Source: Pelotomaculum terephthalicicum JT (GTDB lineage Bacteria; Bacillota; Desulfotomaculia; Desulfotomaculales; Pelotomaculaceae). Taken from it: a stretch of DNA of 64,000 nt. Both the position numbers and the translations under genes were made by a program. Under the pieces are notes generated by a model that worked only from the letters and a program-made list of their open reading frames with translations, was not told the DNA's origin and did no database searches. The stretch is from assembly GCF_022410535.1 (NCBI RefSeq), contig NZ_JAKNBL010000006.1, forward strand, positions 62,001-126,000, read 5' to 3'. This document shows, piece after piece, positions 25,268-34,804 of this stretch. The stretch's first letter is position 1, and every line of letters begins with the position of its first letter.

Positions 25268-27553
25268 TTAGATAAGTTTATCAATGACCTCTAATAAATT
25301 GCCATGGTCGAAACTACTTTTCACAATATAAGCGTCAGCTCCCGCATCTATGCCGCGCTCCCGGTCTTCCCGGGAATCAAGACCAGTCACCAATACAACA
25401 GGCAGCCGCGCATATTTCTTATCCGCACGCATCCTGGATGTGAGCTCAAACCCATTCATCCTCGGCATTTCAACATCTGACACAACCAAATCAAAATCCT
25501 CAGTTTTCAGCGCAGTTAACGCCTCAATACCATCAACGGCGGTTTTGACACTGTACCCGGATGCCTCCAAAATATTTTTTAATAACATTCTTGAAGTAAT
25601 TGAATCTTCCACAACTAAAACTAATTTTTTATTTGCGCTCAATGTTTCGGCTGCCGAGACAGTTCCAGCGGAGGTATTAATCTTTAGCGTTGATTTCAGT
25701 AAATCTGGAATATTTAGAATAGGAACTACCCTTCCGGAGCCAAGGACAGTGGCGCCGCTGACATTCCTCACCCGGGGAAGCTGCTTGCCGAGACTTTTGA
25801 CCAGCACCTCCTGCTCACACACAATTTCGTCAACAGCGAAGGCAATCCGCTTTTCAGCAGTGCCAAGAAGCAGCACCAGGATATATCCTGAACTCTTATC
25901 TTTATTATCTTGCCGGGCAAGCTCCAATACATCAGCAAGCCTGACGAAGGAAACGGCGCAACCCTTCAGGGATACGAGCTCCTTGTCTTCGGCTGTTTTT
26001 ATCTCCTCTTGTCTGATTCTCGTAACTCTTTCCACGTTAGTTGAAGGTATTACAAACAACTGCTCAGCCGCTCTAACGAGAATCCCCCTGAAAGTAGCCA
26101 GGGTCACCGGAATAATGATGCGGAAAGATGACCCGGTTTGAGGCCCGGTTTCCACTGAGATTATTCCGCCAAGCTTTTCCACCTTCTCTCGTACAATGGC
26201 AAGTCCGAGTCCTCTGCCTGAGATATCGGTAATTATCGGACTTGTAGATACTTCCGACTGAAATATCAGCTCCAGCGCTTCTTGCTTGCTGAGTTTATTA
26301 TAATCCTTTTCAGACAATATCCCCTTCTTTACAGCAGATTCTTTAACTTTATCCAAATTAATTCCAGTTCCGTCATCAGAAACAAGGATCTCAACCTTGT
26401 GGCCGGTTATCTGTGAAATAGTCACGGTAACTTTCCCGCACCGCGGTTTTTTGTTTTTTTCCCGCTCTGCCGGTGTCTCTATTCCGTGATCAACACAATT
26501 CCGCAATAAATGGATAAAGGGATCCTTCATATCTTCGAGGATGCGTTTGTCGATTTCTTTCTCACTTCCCTGCAAAATCAACTCCACTTCCTTGTTTTGA
26601 ACCCTGGACAGGTCGCGAATCATTTTGGGGAAAGTTGCCAGAAGTGAGGAAAAGGGAAGCATCAGTGCTTTTCTTATATTTTTTTGGAAATTATCCACGT
26701 TTCCGCCAATCGAACGGCGATCGTTTTCCGTTAATTTTATCAGCGTATTTACTTTGCTTTCCATTAATTTAACACAATTATGATTCCAATCAAGAAACTC
26801 CAAAAGTTTGGCAAACTGCAAGTTGTCTTTACCAGTTCGTATAGCTTGATGATTTTTCGCACATTCCTTATCCCAGCGGCCAAGCATATCCTGAAGATCC
26901 TGCAAGTCGGTGACATACCGGTCCAGTGCCAGTTTTATGGACAACATTTCCTCGGCTTGCCGCAAAAGGGAGTCCAACTTTTCCGTGGAAATCCTCACCG
27001 TTTCTGATACGGCCGGCCTTTCTCCAATATCTGGAGCATCTTGACCGGCGGTGCCGATCCCGGTGTCGTGACCCGGCGGATCCGCCGGGAAGCTTATTTG
27101 CAATTGTGGTATTGGTTCCTCAGTTGTTGTGCCGCTTGTCTGCTTGCCGGTCTCCAGGTCGGCTAACTGTTGAATGAGTTTTGTTATTGGGACTTGTCCT
27201 CCTGCGGCAGTGTAAAGCAGCTTGTTTATCGTGTCGACTGCATTATGGAGCTTGTCAAAAAGTTCAGGCGACGGGTTAATCTCCTTGCGCTTCAAAATAG
27301 CCAGAACACTCTCCAGTGACTGGCAAATCGTTTCAATATCCGTCATGTTGACAGCCCGCGCCGCGCCTTTTAAGCTGTGCGCCTCCCGGAAAACAGCTTC
27401 AACAAACGCCGTTTGCTTTTCAATAGACGTTGTTTTCTCTAATTCAAGCAATCCGGCGGACATTGCTTTAAGACGCTCTTCTGCTTCAATTTTAAACAGT
27501 GACCGAAGTCTTTTAAGCAAGTCGGTTTCTTTTTTATTTTCTTGCATGGGCAT
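25268..27553 (-). CDS. Hybrid CheA-type histidine kinase with C-terminal receiver (WspE-like)
   Basis: The 761-residue protein has an HPt domain (His59 in REAHSLKGAARAV), a connecting region, a P3-like dimer part, the HATPase (LLRNCVDHGIETPAERE, then GRGLGLAIVREKVEKLGG), a CheW-like P5 domain (about 505-625), and a receiver (about 640-761, VVSDVEMPRMNGFE). It takes signals from the receptor through CheW and passes phosphate to its own or the downstream receiver. SD GGGGGAG is six bases before ATG 27553. The architecture equals FrzE/WspE rather than flagellar CheA. Confidence 0.95.
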   Translation of the reverse strand: MPMQENKKETDLLKRLRSLFKIEAEERLKAMSAGLLELEKTTSIEKQTAFVEAVFREAHSLKGAARAVNMTDIETICQSLESVLAILKRKEINPSPELFDKLHNAVDTINKLLYTAAGGQVPITKLIQQLADLETGKQTSGTTTEEPIPQLQISFPADPPGHDTGIGTAGQDAPDIGERPAVSETVRISTEKLDSLLRQAEEMLSIKLALDRYVTDLQDLQDMLGRWDKECAKNHQAIRTGKDNLQFAKLLEFLDWNHNCVKLMESKVNTLIKLTENDRRSIGGNVDNFQKNIRKALMLPFSSLLATFPKMIRDLSRVQNKEVELILQGSEKEIDKRILEDMKDPFIHLLRNCVDHGIETPAEREKNKKPRCGKVTVTISQITGHKVEILVSDDGTGINLDKVKESAVKKGILSEKDYNKLSKQEALELIFQSEVSTSPIITDISGRGLGLAIVREKVEKLGGIISVETGPQTGSSFRIIIPVTLATFRGILVRAAEQLFVIPSTNVERVTRIRQEEIKTAEDKELVSLKGCAVSFVRLADVLELARQDNKDKSSGYILVLLLGTAEKRIAFAVDEIVCEQEVLVKSLGKQLPRVRNVSGATVLGSGRVVPILNIPDLLKSTLKINTSAGTVSAAETLSANKKLVLVVEDSITSRMLLKNILEASGYSVKTAVDGIEALTALKTEDFDLVVSDVEMPRMNGFELTSRMRADKKYARLPVVLVTGLDSREDRERGIDAGADAYIVKSSFDHGNLLEVIDKLI

Positions 27554-27571
27554 GTTGGCTCCCCCGATTCT

Positions 27572-29212
27572 TTATACCTGGTACTGCTCAACCAACTCCT
27601 TCAACCTCCGTCCCAGTTCGTCCAATTTGAGCGCTGCTGTTTCCAGCTGTCTCGCGCTGTCAACGTTCTGATTGCTTGCTTGCTCGATATTATTCATCGC
27701 CAAAGCCACCTGATCAATTCCGGTTAACTGCTGCTGGGCGGTTACCGCAATTTGTGTTACCGCATGCGTTGCTTCAGAAATTGTATTTGCCATAGTCTTG
27801 ATCGACTCGCTCGCTTCAGTGGATTGTTTTACACCGGCATCCACCGCTTTGCTTCCTTGTTCCGTAGCCATTACTGCCGCGCTGGTGGCTTTTTGGATGT
27901 CGTTCAAAATTCTCCGCACCTGGGCTGTCGCTTGCTTCGATTGTTCCGCCAGGCTCTTGATTTCATGGGCCACCACGGCAAACCCCTGCCCGTGTTCCTC
28001 TGCCTTGGCCGCCTCAATCGAGGCGTTGACCGCCAAAAGGTTTGACTGTTCCGCCACGTCGTCAACTATGGAAATTAGTTCCCCTATAGCCTGGCTCTGT
28101 TCACTGAATTGCACAATACTCTCAGCGATAGAGGCCATCTGTTCTTGAATCAGATCCATTCTCTTGATCGTCTCATTGACCGACTCCTGACCATTTTGTG
28201 AAACCTGCATTGCTTTTTGGGCAATCTCCGAAATATATTTGGCTTTTTGACTGGAAACCTGAACTATCTGTCTAACTTCTTCCATAGTTGCAGTTGTCTC
28301 ACTAACCGAAGCCGCGGATTCCGCCGCGCCGGAAGCAAACTGAACGGTTGAGACTGATATCTCGGTGGCGGAGGAAGCCAGAACGCTTACCCCTTCCATA
28401 ATCTGCCTGATTTCCTCCCTTAAATTCTCCACCATCTTGTGGAATGATTGAATCAGAAAACCTATTTCGCTCCGGCTCTCATTTGCAGGCACATTGACTC
28501 TCAAATTCCGCGCCGCGATCTGTTCGGCGACGCCCACTGCTGTTTTTAAGGGATTTGTGATGCTGCGCGTGATGAAGAAAGTGATCAACCAGGAAATAAG
28601 TATCCCCAATAATATCGCTGTGCCGCCGGTAATTAACATAAACAAACGAGTCCTGGTGTATTCATTCGCCGCCTCATTAAAACGTGTTTTGCTGCGCTCC
28701 TCCTGGTAATTGACAACTTTTTTCAATGAATCCTCTATCTTAGCCATCCCAGGCATAGCATCTCTGTTAATTTCAGAAACTGCTTCGGCGCTTTTACCGG
28801 CCAGGCCTAAACTAACCACTTTATCGTTGGATATCTTGCCTGAGTCGATAGCGTTCTCCACATTTGCCAATAGAGCCTTACCTTCAACAGTGTTGTCCAG
28901 CTCCTTAAGACTGGCAAAGTCCTTATTGTATCTCGCCCGGGCTTCTTCGATCTTGCTGCTGGATTCTTGTTTGGCGTTAAAATCCTCCAACAGCAGAATA
29001 GTTCGGGTTTCACGCGAGATGATGGCCATCGAATCCAACATATCATAAGCTAATTCCATACTGACAACGTTAACGTTATAGATCTGATTCATTTCATCTT
29101 GAATCTTCCCCATACTTCTATTCCCTACCAGCGTGGAAATAACGAGCAGGACCAGGACCAGCCCGAAGCCTAGACCAAGCCGCGTACCTATTTTCATGTC
29201 TCTAAAATTCAT
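27572..29212 (-). CDS. Methyl-accepting chemotaxis protein (4HB sensor)
   Basis: Start ATG 29212 (MNFRDMKIGTRLGLGFGLVL) follows AGGGGTGA; the frame is open further upstream. The membrane receptor has TM1 (about residues 10-30), a roughly 160-residue extracytoplasmic four-helix bundle (4HB_MCP style, IYNVNVVSMELAYDML), TM2 (about 190-212), HAMP, and a signalling domain whose hairpin tip is DDVAEQSNLLAVNASIEAAKA. Ligand unknown. It sits between cheW and the CheA hybrid, in the position of WspA's partners. Confidence 0.95.
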   Translation of the reverse strand: MNFRDMKIGTRLGLGFGLVLVLLVISTLVGNRSMGKIQDEMNQIYNVNVVSMELAYDMLDSMAIISRETRTILLLEDFNAKQESSSKIEEARARYNKDFASLKELDNTVEGKALLANVENAIDSGKISNDKVVSLGLAGKSAEAVSEINRDAMPGMAKIEDSLKKVVNYQEERSKTRFNEAANEYTRTRLFMLITGGTAILLGILISWLITFFITRSITNPLKTAVGVAEQIAARNLRVNVPANESRSEIGFLIQSFHKMVENLREEIRQIMEGVSVLASSATEISVSTVQFASGAAESAASVSETTATMEEVRQIVQVSSQKAKYISEIAQKAMQVSQNGQESVNETIKRMDLIQEQMASIAESIVQFSEQSQAIGELISIVDDVAEQSNLLAVNASIEAAKAEEHGQGFAVVAHEIKSLAEQSKQATAQVRRILNDIQKATSAAVMATEQGSKAVDAGVKQSTEASESIKTMANTISEATHAVTQIAVTAQQQLTGIDQVALAMNNIEQASNQNVDSARQLETAALKLDELGRRLKELVEQYQV

Positions 29213-29252
29213 TTTGTCACCCCTGTGTATTTGTTTTTCCTCCGTTTCACAC

Positions 29253-29849
29253 TTATGCTTCTTCGCTAACGACAATCCGCTTGTCGGATAGAATTCTTGC
29301 CATATCAAGAACAATGAACTGTTCTCCGGTCATACCTCTCAGATATTCCGCGCGTATGTTGGTCAAGGTTGGCGGCAATGGTGGAATTTCATCGCGTGCA
29401 ATATACCCTACGCCGGTGATGGTTTCCGCCGGTATGGCAAACTCCATTTCAGATGTGTGCACAATAATGGTTTTATTGAGGACGTTAGCTCCTTTTCCCG
29501 GAATGCCAAAAAATTTATTTATATCAACGACCGATAATATTTGTCCCCGGACATTGATTATTCCAAGAACAAACGGCGGTGTACAGGGCAGCGGTGTTAT
29601 TTCCTTTAGTGAGCAGACCTCACGGATAAATGCCGAGTCAACCGCATATTTCTCACCGTTCAAAAGAAACTTGACGATTTTCAGATGCGTTTCAGTAGAT
29701 TCTTTATTTTTTGGTGCTTGAGCAAGTATTTTCGCTCTGGCTCTGAGGATCATTTTTTTTTCTTCATGAGAAGGTGTTAATCCCCTCTCGGCAGCCGTCC
29801 TGGCATTTTCCAGACGGTTATAAATTTCATTCCAGACAATCTTCTTCAT
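29253..29849 (-). CDS. cheW: CheW-like adaptor with N-terminal extension
   Basis: The last 140 residues form a CheW domain (LKIVKFLLNGEKYAVDSAFI, PPFVLGIINVRGQILSVVDI). The first 55 residues are a charged helical extension. It couples the receptor to the kinase and corresponds to the second CheW (WspD-like) of Wsp systems. It is 40 bases upstream of the receptor start. Confidence 0.93.
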   Translation of the reverse strand: MKKIVWNEIYNRLENARTAAERGLTPSHEEKKMILRARAKILAQAPKNKESTETHLKIVKFLLNGEKYAVDSAFIREVCSLKEITPLPCTPPFVLGIINVRGQILSVVDINKFFGIPGKGANVLNKTIIVHTSEMEFAIPAETITGVGYIARDEIPPLPPTLTNIRAEYLRGMTGEQFIVLDMARILSDKRIVVSEEA

Positions 29850-29904
29850 TCTCGCACCGTCGCCTGCTCATTAATTGGATAGCACATACTCAGGCCTGTC
29901 TTCC

Positions 29905-31374
29905 TTATTTCAAAATCTTTCTTCCAATTATATTAGTGATAACCTCCGAGAGCCTGCCGGCGGTAATACCTTCGGATTCCGGCAAAATATCTTCTTGAGC
30001 ATAGTTGTTTAAAACTATAAGAGCATTCTCATAGTGTTTCTCCGATTCATGATAATTTCCCTGCCGCATGGTGATATTTCCAAGCGTAAAATGTGCAAGA
30101 ACAAATTTGGGGTCAAGATAAAGCGCGCGTTTTAATGATATTATCGCTTCTTCGACTCGCTCTTGTTCTTGCAGAATTGTAGCAAGGAGATAATACAAAA
30201 CTGAATTGAGTTTATCGGCGCAAATAGCCTTTTCACACCATTCCCGCGCTTCAGCCAGTCTTCCCTGATTAGCGCATGCCCGTGCTGACTGAATCAATGT
30301 TATGTCGTTGCGGCACTCTTCGTTGAAAGCCTGCGCGTCATGTAATAAACCGTTACCAACTGGTTGGTCGGCTGTTTTTTCCGACAGCTCAGTTCGAATG
30401 ATATCTGCGCGCTCAGGCAGATATTCAAGACCGGAAATAAAATCCGGTTTATTGTCGGATATTGAAAACATTGTTTCTGCATTATTTATCATATAATTCT
30501 GTTTGTTATCTTTTTTAAACAAAATTGTTCCACCAAAATTTATCTTAGTAAATTGCGGAAAAAAAACGGGCGAGGTTTCGGAAGGACTGGTGATCAGCCA
30601 ACCACCAGGCTTAAGAGAGTGGAAAAGACGTTTAATGACTTTTTTCTTTTGTTCAGGCGAAAGGTATATGAGCACATTACGGCAAAAAATCACATCCATC
30701 TCATTAGTACTATTTACCATCGACGGATAAATATCATCTGCCAAATTAAGATGAAAAAACCGAACCATTTTTTTAATATGGGGCAGAACCTCAAAGCGGT
30801 CATCCTCTGACCGCTTAAAAAATCTTTCTTTGATCCATGGCGGTGTGCCGCGAAACGACCATTCACTGTAAATACCCGCTAGCGCTTTTCGAATAAAGTA
30901 AGAATTAATGTCCGTGCCAAGAATAGTAATATGCCAATCCTTTAAATAATAAGCCATTTTATCAAGCAGGATCGCGATAGAATATGGCTCCTCGCCGGTG
31001 CTGCAACCGGCGCTCCATATTCTCAATCTTTGCTCTTTTCCACTATAGGTACGTGAATCAATTAATTCGGGGAGAATGAGTTTCTCAAGCGCCTCAAAAA
31101 TTTTCATATTACGAAAAAAATAGGTTTCACCGACAGTCAGACGGCCAGCCAAAATTTCGATCTGTTTTTTTGATAATTGTGATGACATTAACCAGCGGAT
31201 GCACGATTCGGTATCTCCAAAACCGAAGTCTAGAGCGGCGGCGCTAATCCCTCGCTCGAGCTCATGACGGCGCTTTTCCGGAAAGTCCAGACCCATTTGA
31301 GCGGCAAGAAATTCATTGAGTTGTGAAAGGACGATATCCGGTATACCGGCGGTCATTTTTCTTCCTTCTTTCAT
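29905..31374 (-). CDS. cheR: CheR-type MCP methyltransferase with TPR region (WspC-like)
   Basis: Residues 1-280 form the CheR methyltransferase: GLDFPEKRRHELERGI, SAM site WSAGCSTGEEPYSIAIL, and DVIFCRNVLIYLSPEQKKK. Residues about 360-470 contain TPR-like helices (VLYYLLATILQEQERVEEAI, KFVLAHFTLGNITMRQGNYH), as in WspC and FrzF-type enzymes. The start overlaps the cheW stop (ATGA), implying translational coupling; ATG 31356 behind GAAGGAAG is an alternative. No CheB methylesterase partner is encoded in the operon. Confidence 0.94.
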   Translation of the reverse strand: MKEGRKMTAGIPDIVLSQLNEFLAAQMGLDFPEKRRHELERGISAAALDFGFGDTESCIRWLMSSQLSKKQIEILAGRLTVGETYFFRNMKIFEALEKLILPELIDSRTYSGKEQRLRIWSAGCSTGEEPYSIAILLDKMAYYLKDWHITILGTDINSYFIRKALAGIYSEWSFRGTPPWIKERFFKRSEDDRFEVLPHIKKMVRFFHLNLADDIYPSMVNSTNEMDVIFCRNVLIYLSPEQKKKVIKRLFHSLKPGGWLITSPSETSPVFFPQFTKINFGGTILFKKDNKQNYMINNAETMFSISDNKPDFISGLEYLPERADIIRTELSEKTADQPVGNGLLHDAQAFNEECRNDITLIQSARACANQGRLAEAREWCEKAICADKLNSVLYYLLATILQEQERVEEAIISLKRALYLDPKFVLAHFTLGNITMRQGNYHESEKHYENALIVLNNYAQEDILPESEGITAGRLSEVITNIIGRKILK

Positions 31375-31829
31375 ATCTCCTTTATTACTTCGTTCAAGGC
31401 TTGTTCTTCTTCGTGGAACAGCAGCCTGCCAAGATCAAGGATCATGATCATACCGTCTTCAAGTTTTATTACGCTTTCAACGTACTCAATACCGGGCATG
31501 ATCTCTCCGGCTGCAATGACCTCTTGTTCCGGCCGTTCAACAACACCGCCTACCGCGTCTGCCACCAGGGCTATAGTTCGCCTTGACGTATTGGCAATGA
31601 TGAAATGGTCGCTCAAAGATATTTCCCGGCAGGGCAACCCGAATCGGTTCCTTATATTAACAACTGGAATAATCCTGCCCTGCATGTTGATCACACCAAG
31701 TACAACTTCCGGCGCTTGCGGCAATGGGGTTACTTCTACCGCTCGAATGATTCTTTCTACGTGGGAAAGATATAATCCAAACAATCGTTCTTCTAATTTA
31801 AAGGTAACGTATCTATTCAAACTGTTCAT
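31371..31829 (-). CDS. cheW: CheW-like adaptor (first gene of the chemosensory operon)
   Basis: The 152-residue protein is a bare CheW domain: YVTFKLEERLFGLYLSHVER, VVLGVINMQGRIIPVVNIRN, and DGMIMILDLGRLL. It overlaps cheR by four bases and lies four bases after cobB on the same strand, so the operon may even begin with cobB. It plays the WspB-like role. Confidence 0.94.
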   Translation of the reverse strand: MNSLNRYVTFKLEERLFGLYLSHVERIIRAVEVTPLPQAPEVVLGVINMQGRIIPVVNIRNRFGLPCREISLSDHFIIANTSRRTIALVADAVGGVVERPEQEVIAAGEIMPGIEYVESVIKLEDGMIMILDLGRLLFHEEEQALNEVIKEI

Positions 31830-31833
31830 TAAA

Positions 31834-32586
31834 TTACTGTCCCTTTATCCCCAGCGCCGCCAGGGTGTCAATAAATACTTGCCCGGATTTCTCGTTAATG
31901 ACCAGATCTGCCTGGCTGTCCCAGGGAGTCTCATCCTGATTGATGATTACCAGTTGTCTGGCGTAGTCCGGCAGCGAAGCGACCGGGTAGACCTGCAGGC
32001 TGCTTCCGACAACAATCAGAAGCTGGCAGCCGGAAATAACCTTTGTTGCTTGCAAATAGTCATCACCCATTGAATCCTCGAACAGTACGATGTCAGGGCG
32101 CAACACACCGTTGCATTTTTCGCAGCGTGGCGGGTTTTTCCCGCTTTCAAACTGATTAATCAAAATTTCAAAAGGATAACTGTTTTTACAATCAAAACAA
32201 TGACAGGTCCGCAAATGACCATGCACCTCCCATACCCTTTTGGAACCGGCCTTCCGGTGCAGTCCGTCAATGTTCTGGGTGATTACCCCAATTAATAAGC
32301 CTTCCCGTTCCAGTTGGGCCAGGGCATAGTGCGCCGGGTTAGGTTCAGCCCCGGAGTAGGTTGTCCAGCGTTTTAAATTATTCTGGTAAAATGCCGCCGG
32401 ATCACGGCGCAACGCCGAAACGCAGGCAACTTTCATTGGGTCGAACTTATTCCAAAGACCTGTACCGGGACTGCGGTAATCCGGTATGCCGCTCTCTGTG
32501 CTGATCCCTGCGCCAGTCAGGGCGAAGGTGCGGGAAGAATCTTTTAAAAGATTTACAAAAGCATCAATTTTTTCTTCGTATTTCAT
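31834..32586 (-). CDS. cobB: Sir2-family NAD-dependent protein deacylase
   Basis: The 250-residue sirtuin has the NAD motif LTGAGISTESGIPDYRSPGTGLW, the catalytic region ITQNIDGLHRKAGS then VHGHLR (His), and a complete zinc site CHCFDC...CEKC. GSSLQVYPVASLP binds NAD. SD GGGGTGAG precedes ATG 32586. A perfect 20-bp palindrome lies 16 bases upstream of the start. Confidence 0.96.
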   Translation of the reverse strand: MKYEEKIDAFVNLLKDSSRTFALTGAGISTESGIPDYRSPGTGLWNKFDPMKVACVSALRRDPAAFYQNNLKRWTTYSGAEPNPAHYALAQLEREGLLIGVITQNIDGLHRKAGSKRVWEVHGHLRTCHCFDCKNSYPFEILINQFESGKNPPRCEKCNGVLRPDIVLFEDSMGDDYLQATKVISGCQLLIVVGSSLQVYPVASLPDYARQLVIINQDETPWDSQADLVINEKSGQVFIDTLAALGIKGQ

Positions 32587-32602
32587 TTTCTCACCCCACG
32601 TT

Positions 32603-32622
32603 AAATATTTTATAAAATATTT
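32603..32622. promoter_or_regulatory. Perfect 20-bp AT palindrome upstream of cobB
   Basis: AAATATTTTATAAAATATTT is identical on both strands. It lies 16 bases before the cobB start, overlapping where RNA polymerase or a repressor would bind. It may be an operator; chance in AT-rich DNA cannot be excluded. Confidence 0.4.
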
Positions 32623-32744
32623 GCGTTGTCAAAATAATATTACATCTTTTGCCGTCATGTTTATATTATAATAATCAAGTCTTTTCATCAAGACAAGTCC
32701 CACTGGACCGGTGTTATTTTTACCTTCATGCTGGAAATATTTTA

Positions 32745-32773
32745 TTGCATGATTCGACAACAGGTAGTATATT
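32745..32773 (+). promoter_or_regulatory. Sigma-A-like promoter for the deacetylase lipoprotein gene
   Basis: TTGCAT, 17 bases, then TATATT lies 40 bases upstream of the ATG at 32813. SD AAGAGG follows. Confidence 0.5.
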
Positions 32774-32812
32774 CAATATATTACTAGATGACTAGCTCAC
32801 AAGAGGCACTAA

Positions 32813-33664
32813 ATGTTTTATAAATGTTCCATACCATTATTCATCGTCTTAATACTCCTGGCTAATTGCACAAAAAGCCCGCTGGTTGCCATGGATAGCC
32901 GGACAGGTAATTCAGCCCAAGTAGAAGTGTCAAACCAACTCATGGTCCTTGAGCAAGCTGCCGCCGACCGGCAACCTGTTGATAATTCATCAACTGAGCC
33001 GGCTAAATACGTTTATCTTACTTTCGACGACGGACCTAATTCACATTATACGGGCATAATTTTAGATATTTTAAAGAAATACGATGTAAAAGCAAGCTTT
33101 GTAGTTATCGGCAGTAACATAGAAAAAAACCCCGAGGTATTAAAAAGAATTGTTAATGAAGGACATGGCTTGGTTAACCACACTTTCAGCCATGATTATA
33201 ATAAAATCTACGCCAGTCCAAGAGCCTTCTTGGAAGATCTGCAAAAGTGCGCTCAAGCTATTACCGCGTTAACAGAAAAAAACGTGAAAGTATTTCGCGC
33301 CCCCGGAGGTCCTGCTAAACTAAACAAAAACATTGATGAACTGCTTAGCAAAAATGGTTATCTATCGTTGGGATGGAATGTATCCGCCGCCGATACCGAT
33401 CCCAACGGCGCCACGCCGGAGCAGGTTTACGGCAATGTCGCAAACGGGGTTGTAAATATGGAAAGAATGAAGCGGGTGCCAATCATTCTCATGCATGACG
33501 GTACAGAAATCAACCTCAGTCAGAGTTCGCCCGGAACAGCAACGCTGAATTATATTAAGAACCGCGAAAGCGATGTTGCCGCCCTGCCTAAAATAATTGA
33601 GTTTTTACAGGCGAGGGGCTACTCATTTGCCATAGTCGACGAAAAAACACCTTCAGTATGGTAA
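32813..33664 (+). CDS. Polysaccharide deacetylase lipoprotein
   Basis: The 283-residue protein starts with a lipoprotein signal (FIVLILLANC; lipobox LANC, Cys19). The NodB domain (about 63-275) has YLTFDDGPNSHYTG (Asp pair), LVNHTFSHDYNKI (zinc His), FRAPGGPA and IILMHDG. It probably deacetylates peptidoglycan GlcNAc at the outer membrane face. It is a single gene with its own promoter. Confidence 0.92.
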   Translation: MFYKCSIPLFIVLILLANCTKSPLVAMDSRTGNSAQVEVSNQLMVLEQAAADRQPVDNSSTEPAKYVYLTFDDGPNSHYTGIILDILKKYDVKASFVVIGSNIEKNPEVLKRIVNEGHGLVNHTFSHDYNKIYASPRAFLEDLQKCAQAITALTEKNVKVFRAPGGPAKLNKNIDELLSKNGYLSLGWNVSAADTDPNGATPEQVYGNVANGVVNMERMKRVPIILMHDGTEINLSQSSPGTATLNYIKNRESDVAALPKIIEFLQARGYSFAIVDEKTPSVW

Positions 33665-33717
33665 CACATGGTAACACGAAAAATTAACCCCGGAGCTCTG
33701 CGACTGACAAATGCGGC

Positions 33718-34656
33718 TTATGTTTTATCCGGCCCGAATCCTTTTAGAGGGTCGGTATTCACGATACTCCTGCCCAAGTAAAGGCATATAGTGCCCATGA
33801 AGATGTTTAACAATGCAAAAGACAGGTAAAAATAGCTTAAAAAAGTTGTGCCGCGCATCAAAATATATCCTCCATACAACATCAGACCGAACAAATAATA
33901 ACTCTTAGCCTTTTCGAAACGAAAAACAGAGTCCCAAACAACTGGAAATGTCGTCCGGCTCTCATCCGCTGCCGACAGGGAAATCCCCTGCTGAGCATCT
34001 TTTTCCCGCAATGATTCTAAACCGGCGCGCAACGCTATGTTCACCAGCCCATACCGGTCAATCGGTTTTATATTGATCCCTCTGCGGAAAATTTGCTTGA
34101 CTACCCGTGTCACGCCTGGACTGTGTTCCCCAGTTGTAACCAATAAGCCGTTTTTATAACCCCCAAGGCTAAGCGCGCCGGCAAATGACTGGATGTCAGA
34201 ACGCTTTATTTTTCTATTTCCTTCCGGGCACGCACACAGTATTGCCACTGGTGCCCCCTGATAAACGCCTATTAAATCGATTTCCTGTTTTTCGCTGCTG
34301 TTTAAGCTTATAGTCTGGAAACCAGGTATCCTTCTAAATAATTCCAAAACGATGAGTTTTAATTCATGCCGGGAATTCACCTTCGTTATATCATCAAAAA
34401 TCTTTTTACCAGCCAGCCGGAACTTCCGCCGCAGTTGCCGCTTTCGCTCTATGATGAAAAAAAGCTTTCGCAGCAATACGGCTTCCAGAACAAGCAGCGG
34501 GACGGAAAATATGAAAGCCGTTTGCAATCTTTCCATTAAGCTTGCCAAAAGCAGAAAACTTGCCAGCCAGATAAGGAACAGCCCGCACAATTGATCAAAC
34601 CGGCGGCCTAAAGCACTTCTTGCATCTTTTTTTGACTTGCCCGTAGCATAGACCAT
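33718..34656 (-). CDS. Membrane protein with Mrr-like restriction-endonuclease-fold domain
   Basis: Two hydrophobic helices near the N-terminus (about residues 25-65) and two near the C-terminus (about 245-290) flank a soluble domain with the Mrr pattern: IDLIGVYQGAPVAILCACPE, KRSDIQSFAGALSLGGYKNGL, LVTTGEHSPGVTR. In active Mrr-like nucleases the second strand carries Q-x-K; here it reads ILCAC, so the catalytic Lys is missing and nuclease activity is doubtful. Start ATG 34656 has GAGGTG six bases upstream. Role unknown. Confidence 0.7.
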   Translation of the reverse strand: MVYATGKSKKDARSALGRRFDQLCGLFLIWLASFLLLASLMERLQTAFIFSVPLLVLEAVLLRKLFFIIERKRQLRRKFRLAGKKIFDDITKVNSRHELKLIVLELFRRIPGFQTISLNSSEKQEIDLIGVYQGAPVAILCACPEGNRKIKRSDIQSFAGALSLGGYKNGLLVTTGEHSPGVTRVVKQIFRRGINIKPIDRYGLVNIALRAGLESLREKDAQQGISLSAADESRTTFPVVWDSVFRFEKAKSYYLFGLMLYGGYILMRGTTFLSYFYLSFALLNIFMGTICLYLGRSIVNTDPLKGFGPDKT

Positions 34657-34732
34657 TAATAGCACCTCAGCGTTTTTTACTATTTATTTTTCCCAGAATA
34701 TTGGAAATAATAACATGTCAACTTTGCTAAAC

Positions 34733-34761
34733 TTGTCAGGTCAGGCCATTTGGGTTACAAT
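34733..34761 (+). promoter_or_regulatory. Sigma-A promoter of thrC
   Basis: TTGTCA, 17 bases, then TACAAT lies 43 bases upstream of the thrC start. Confidence 0.65.
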
Positions 34762-34804
34762 TCGTTATATGACGGTGTAACCAGTTATTATGGGAGGGCT
34801 AACC

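Noticed and set aside
25350-26141. 263-codon frame opposite the CheA hybrid
   Set aside because: It is antisense to a conserved kinase, lacks an SD and shows low-complexity composition.
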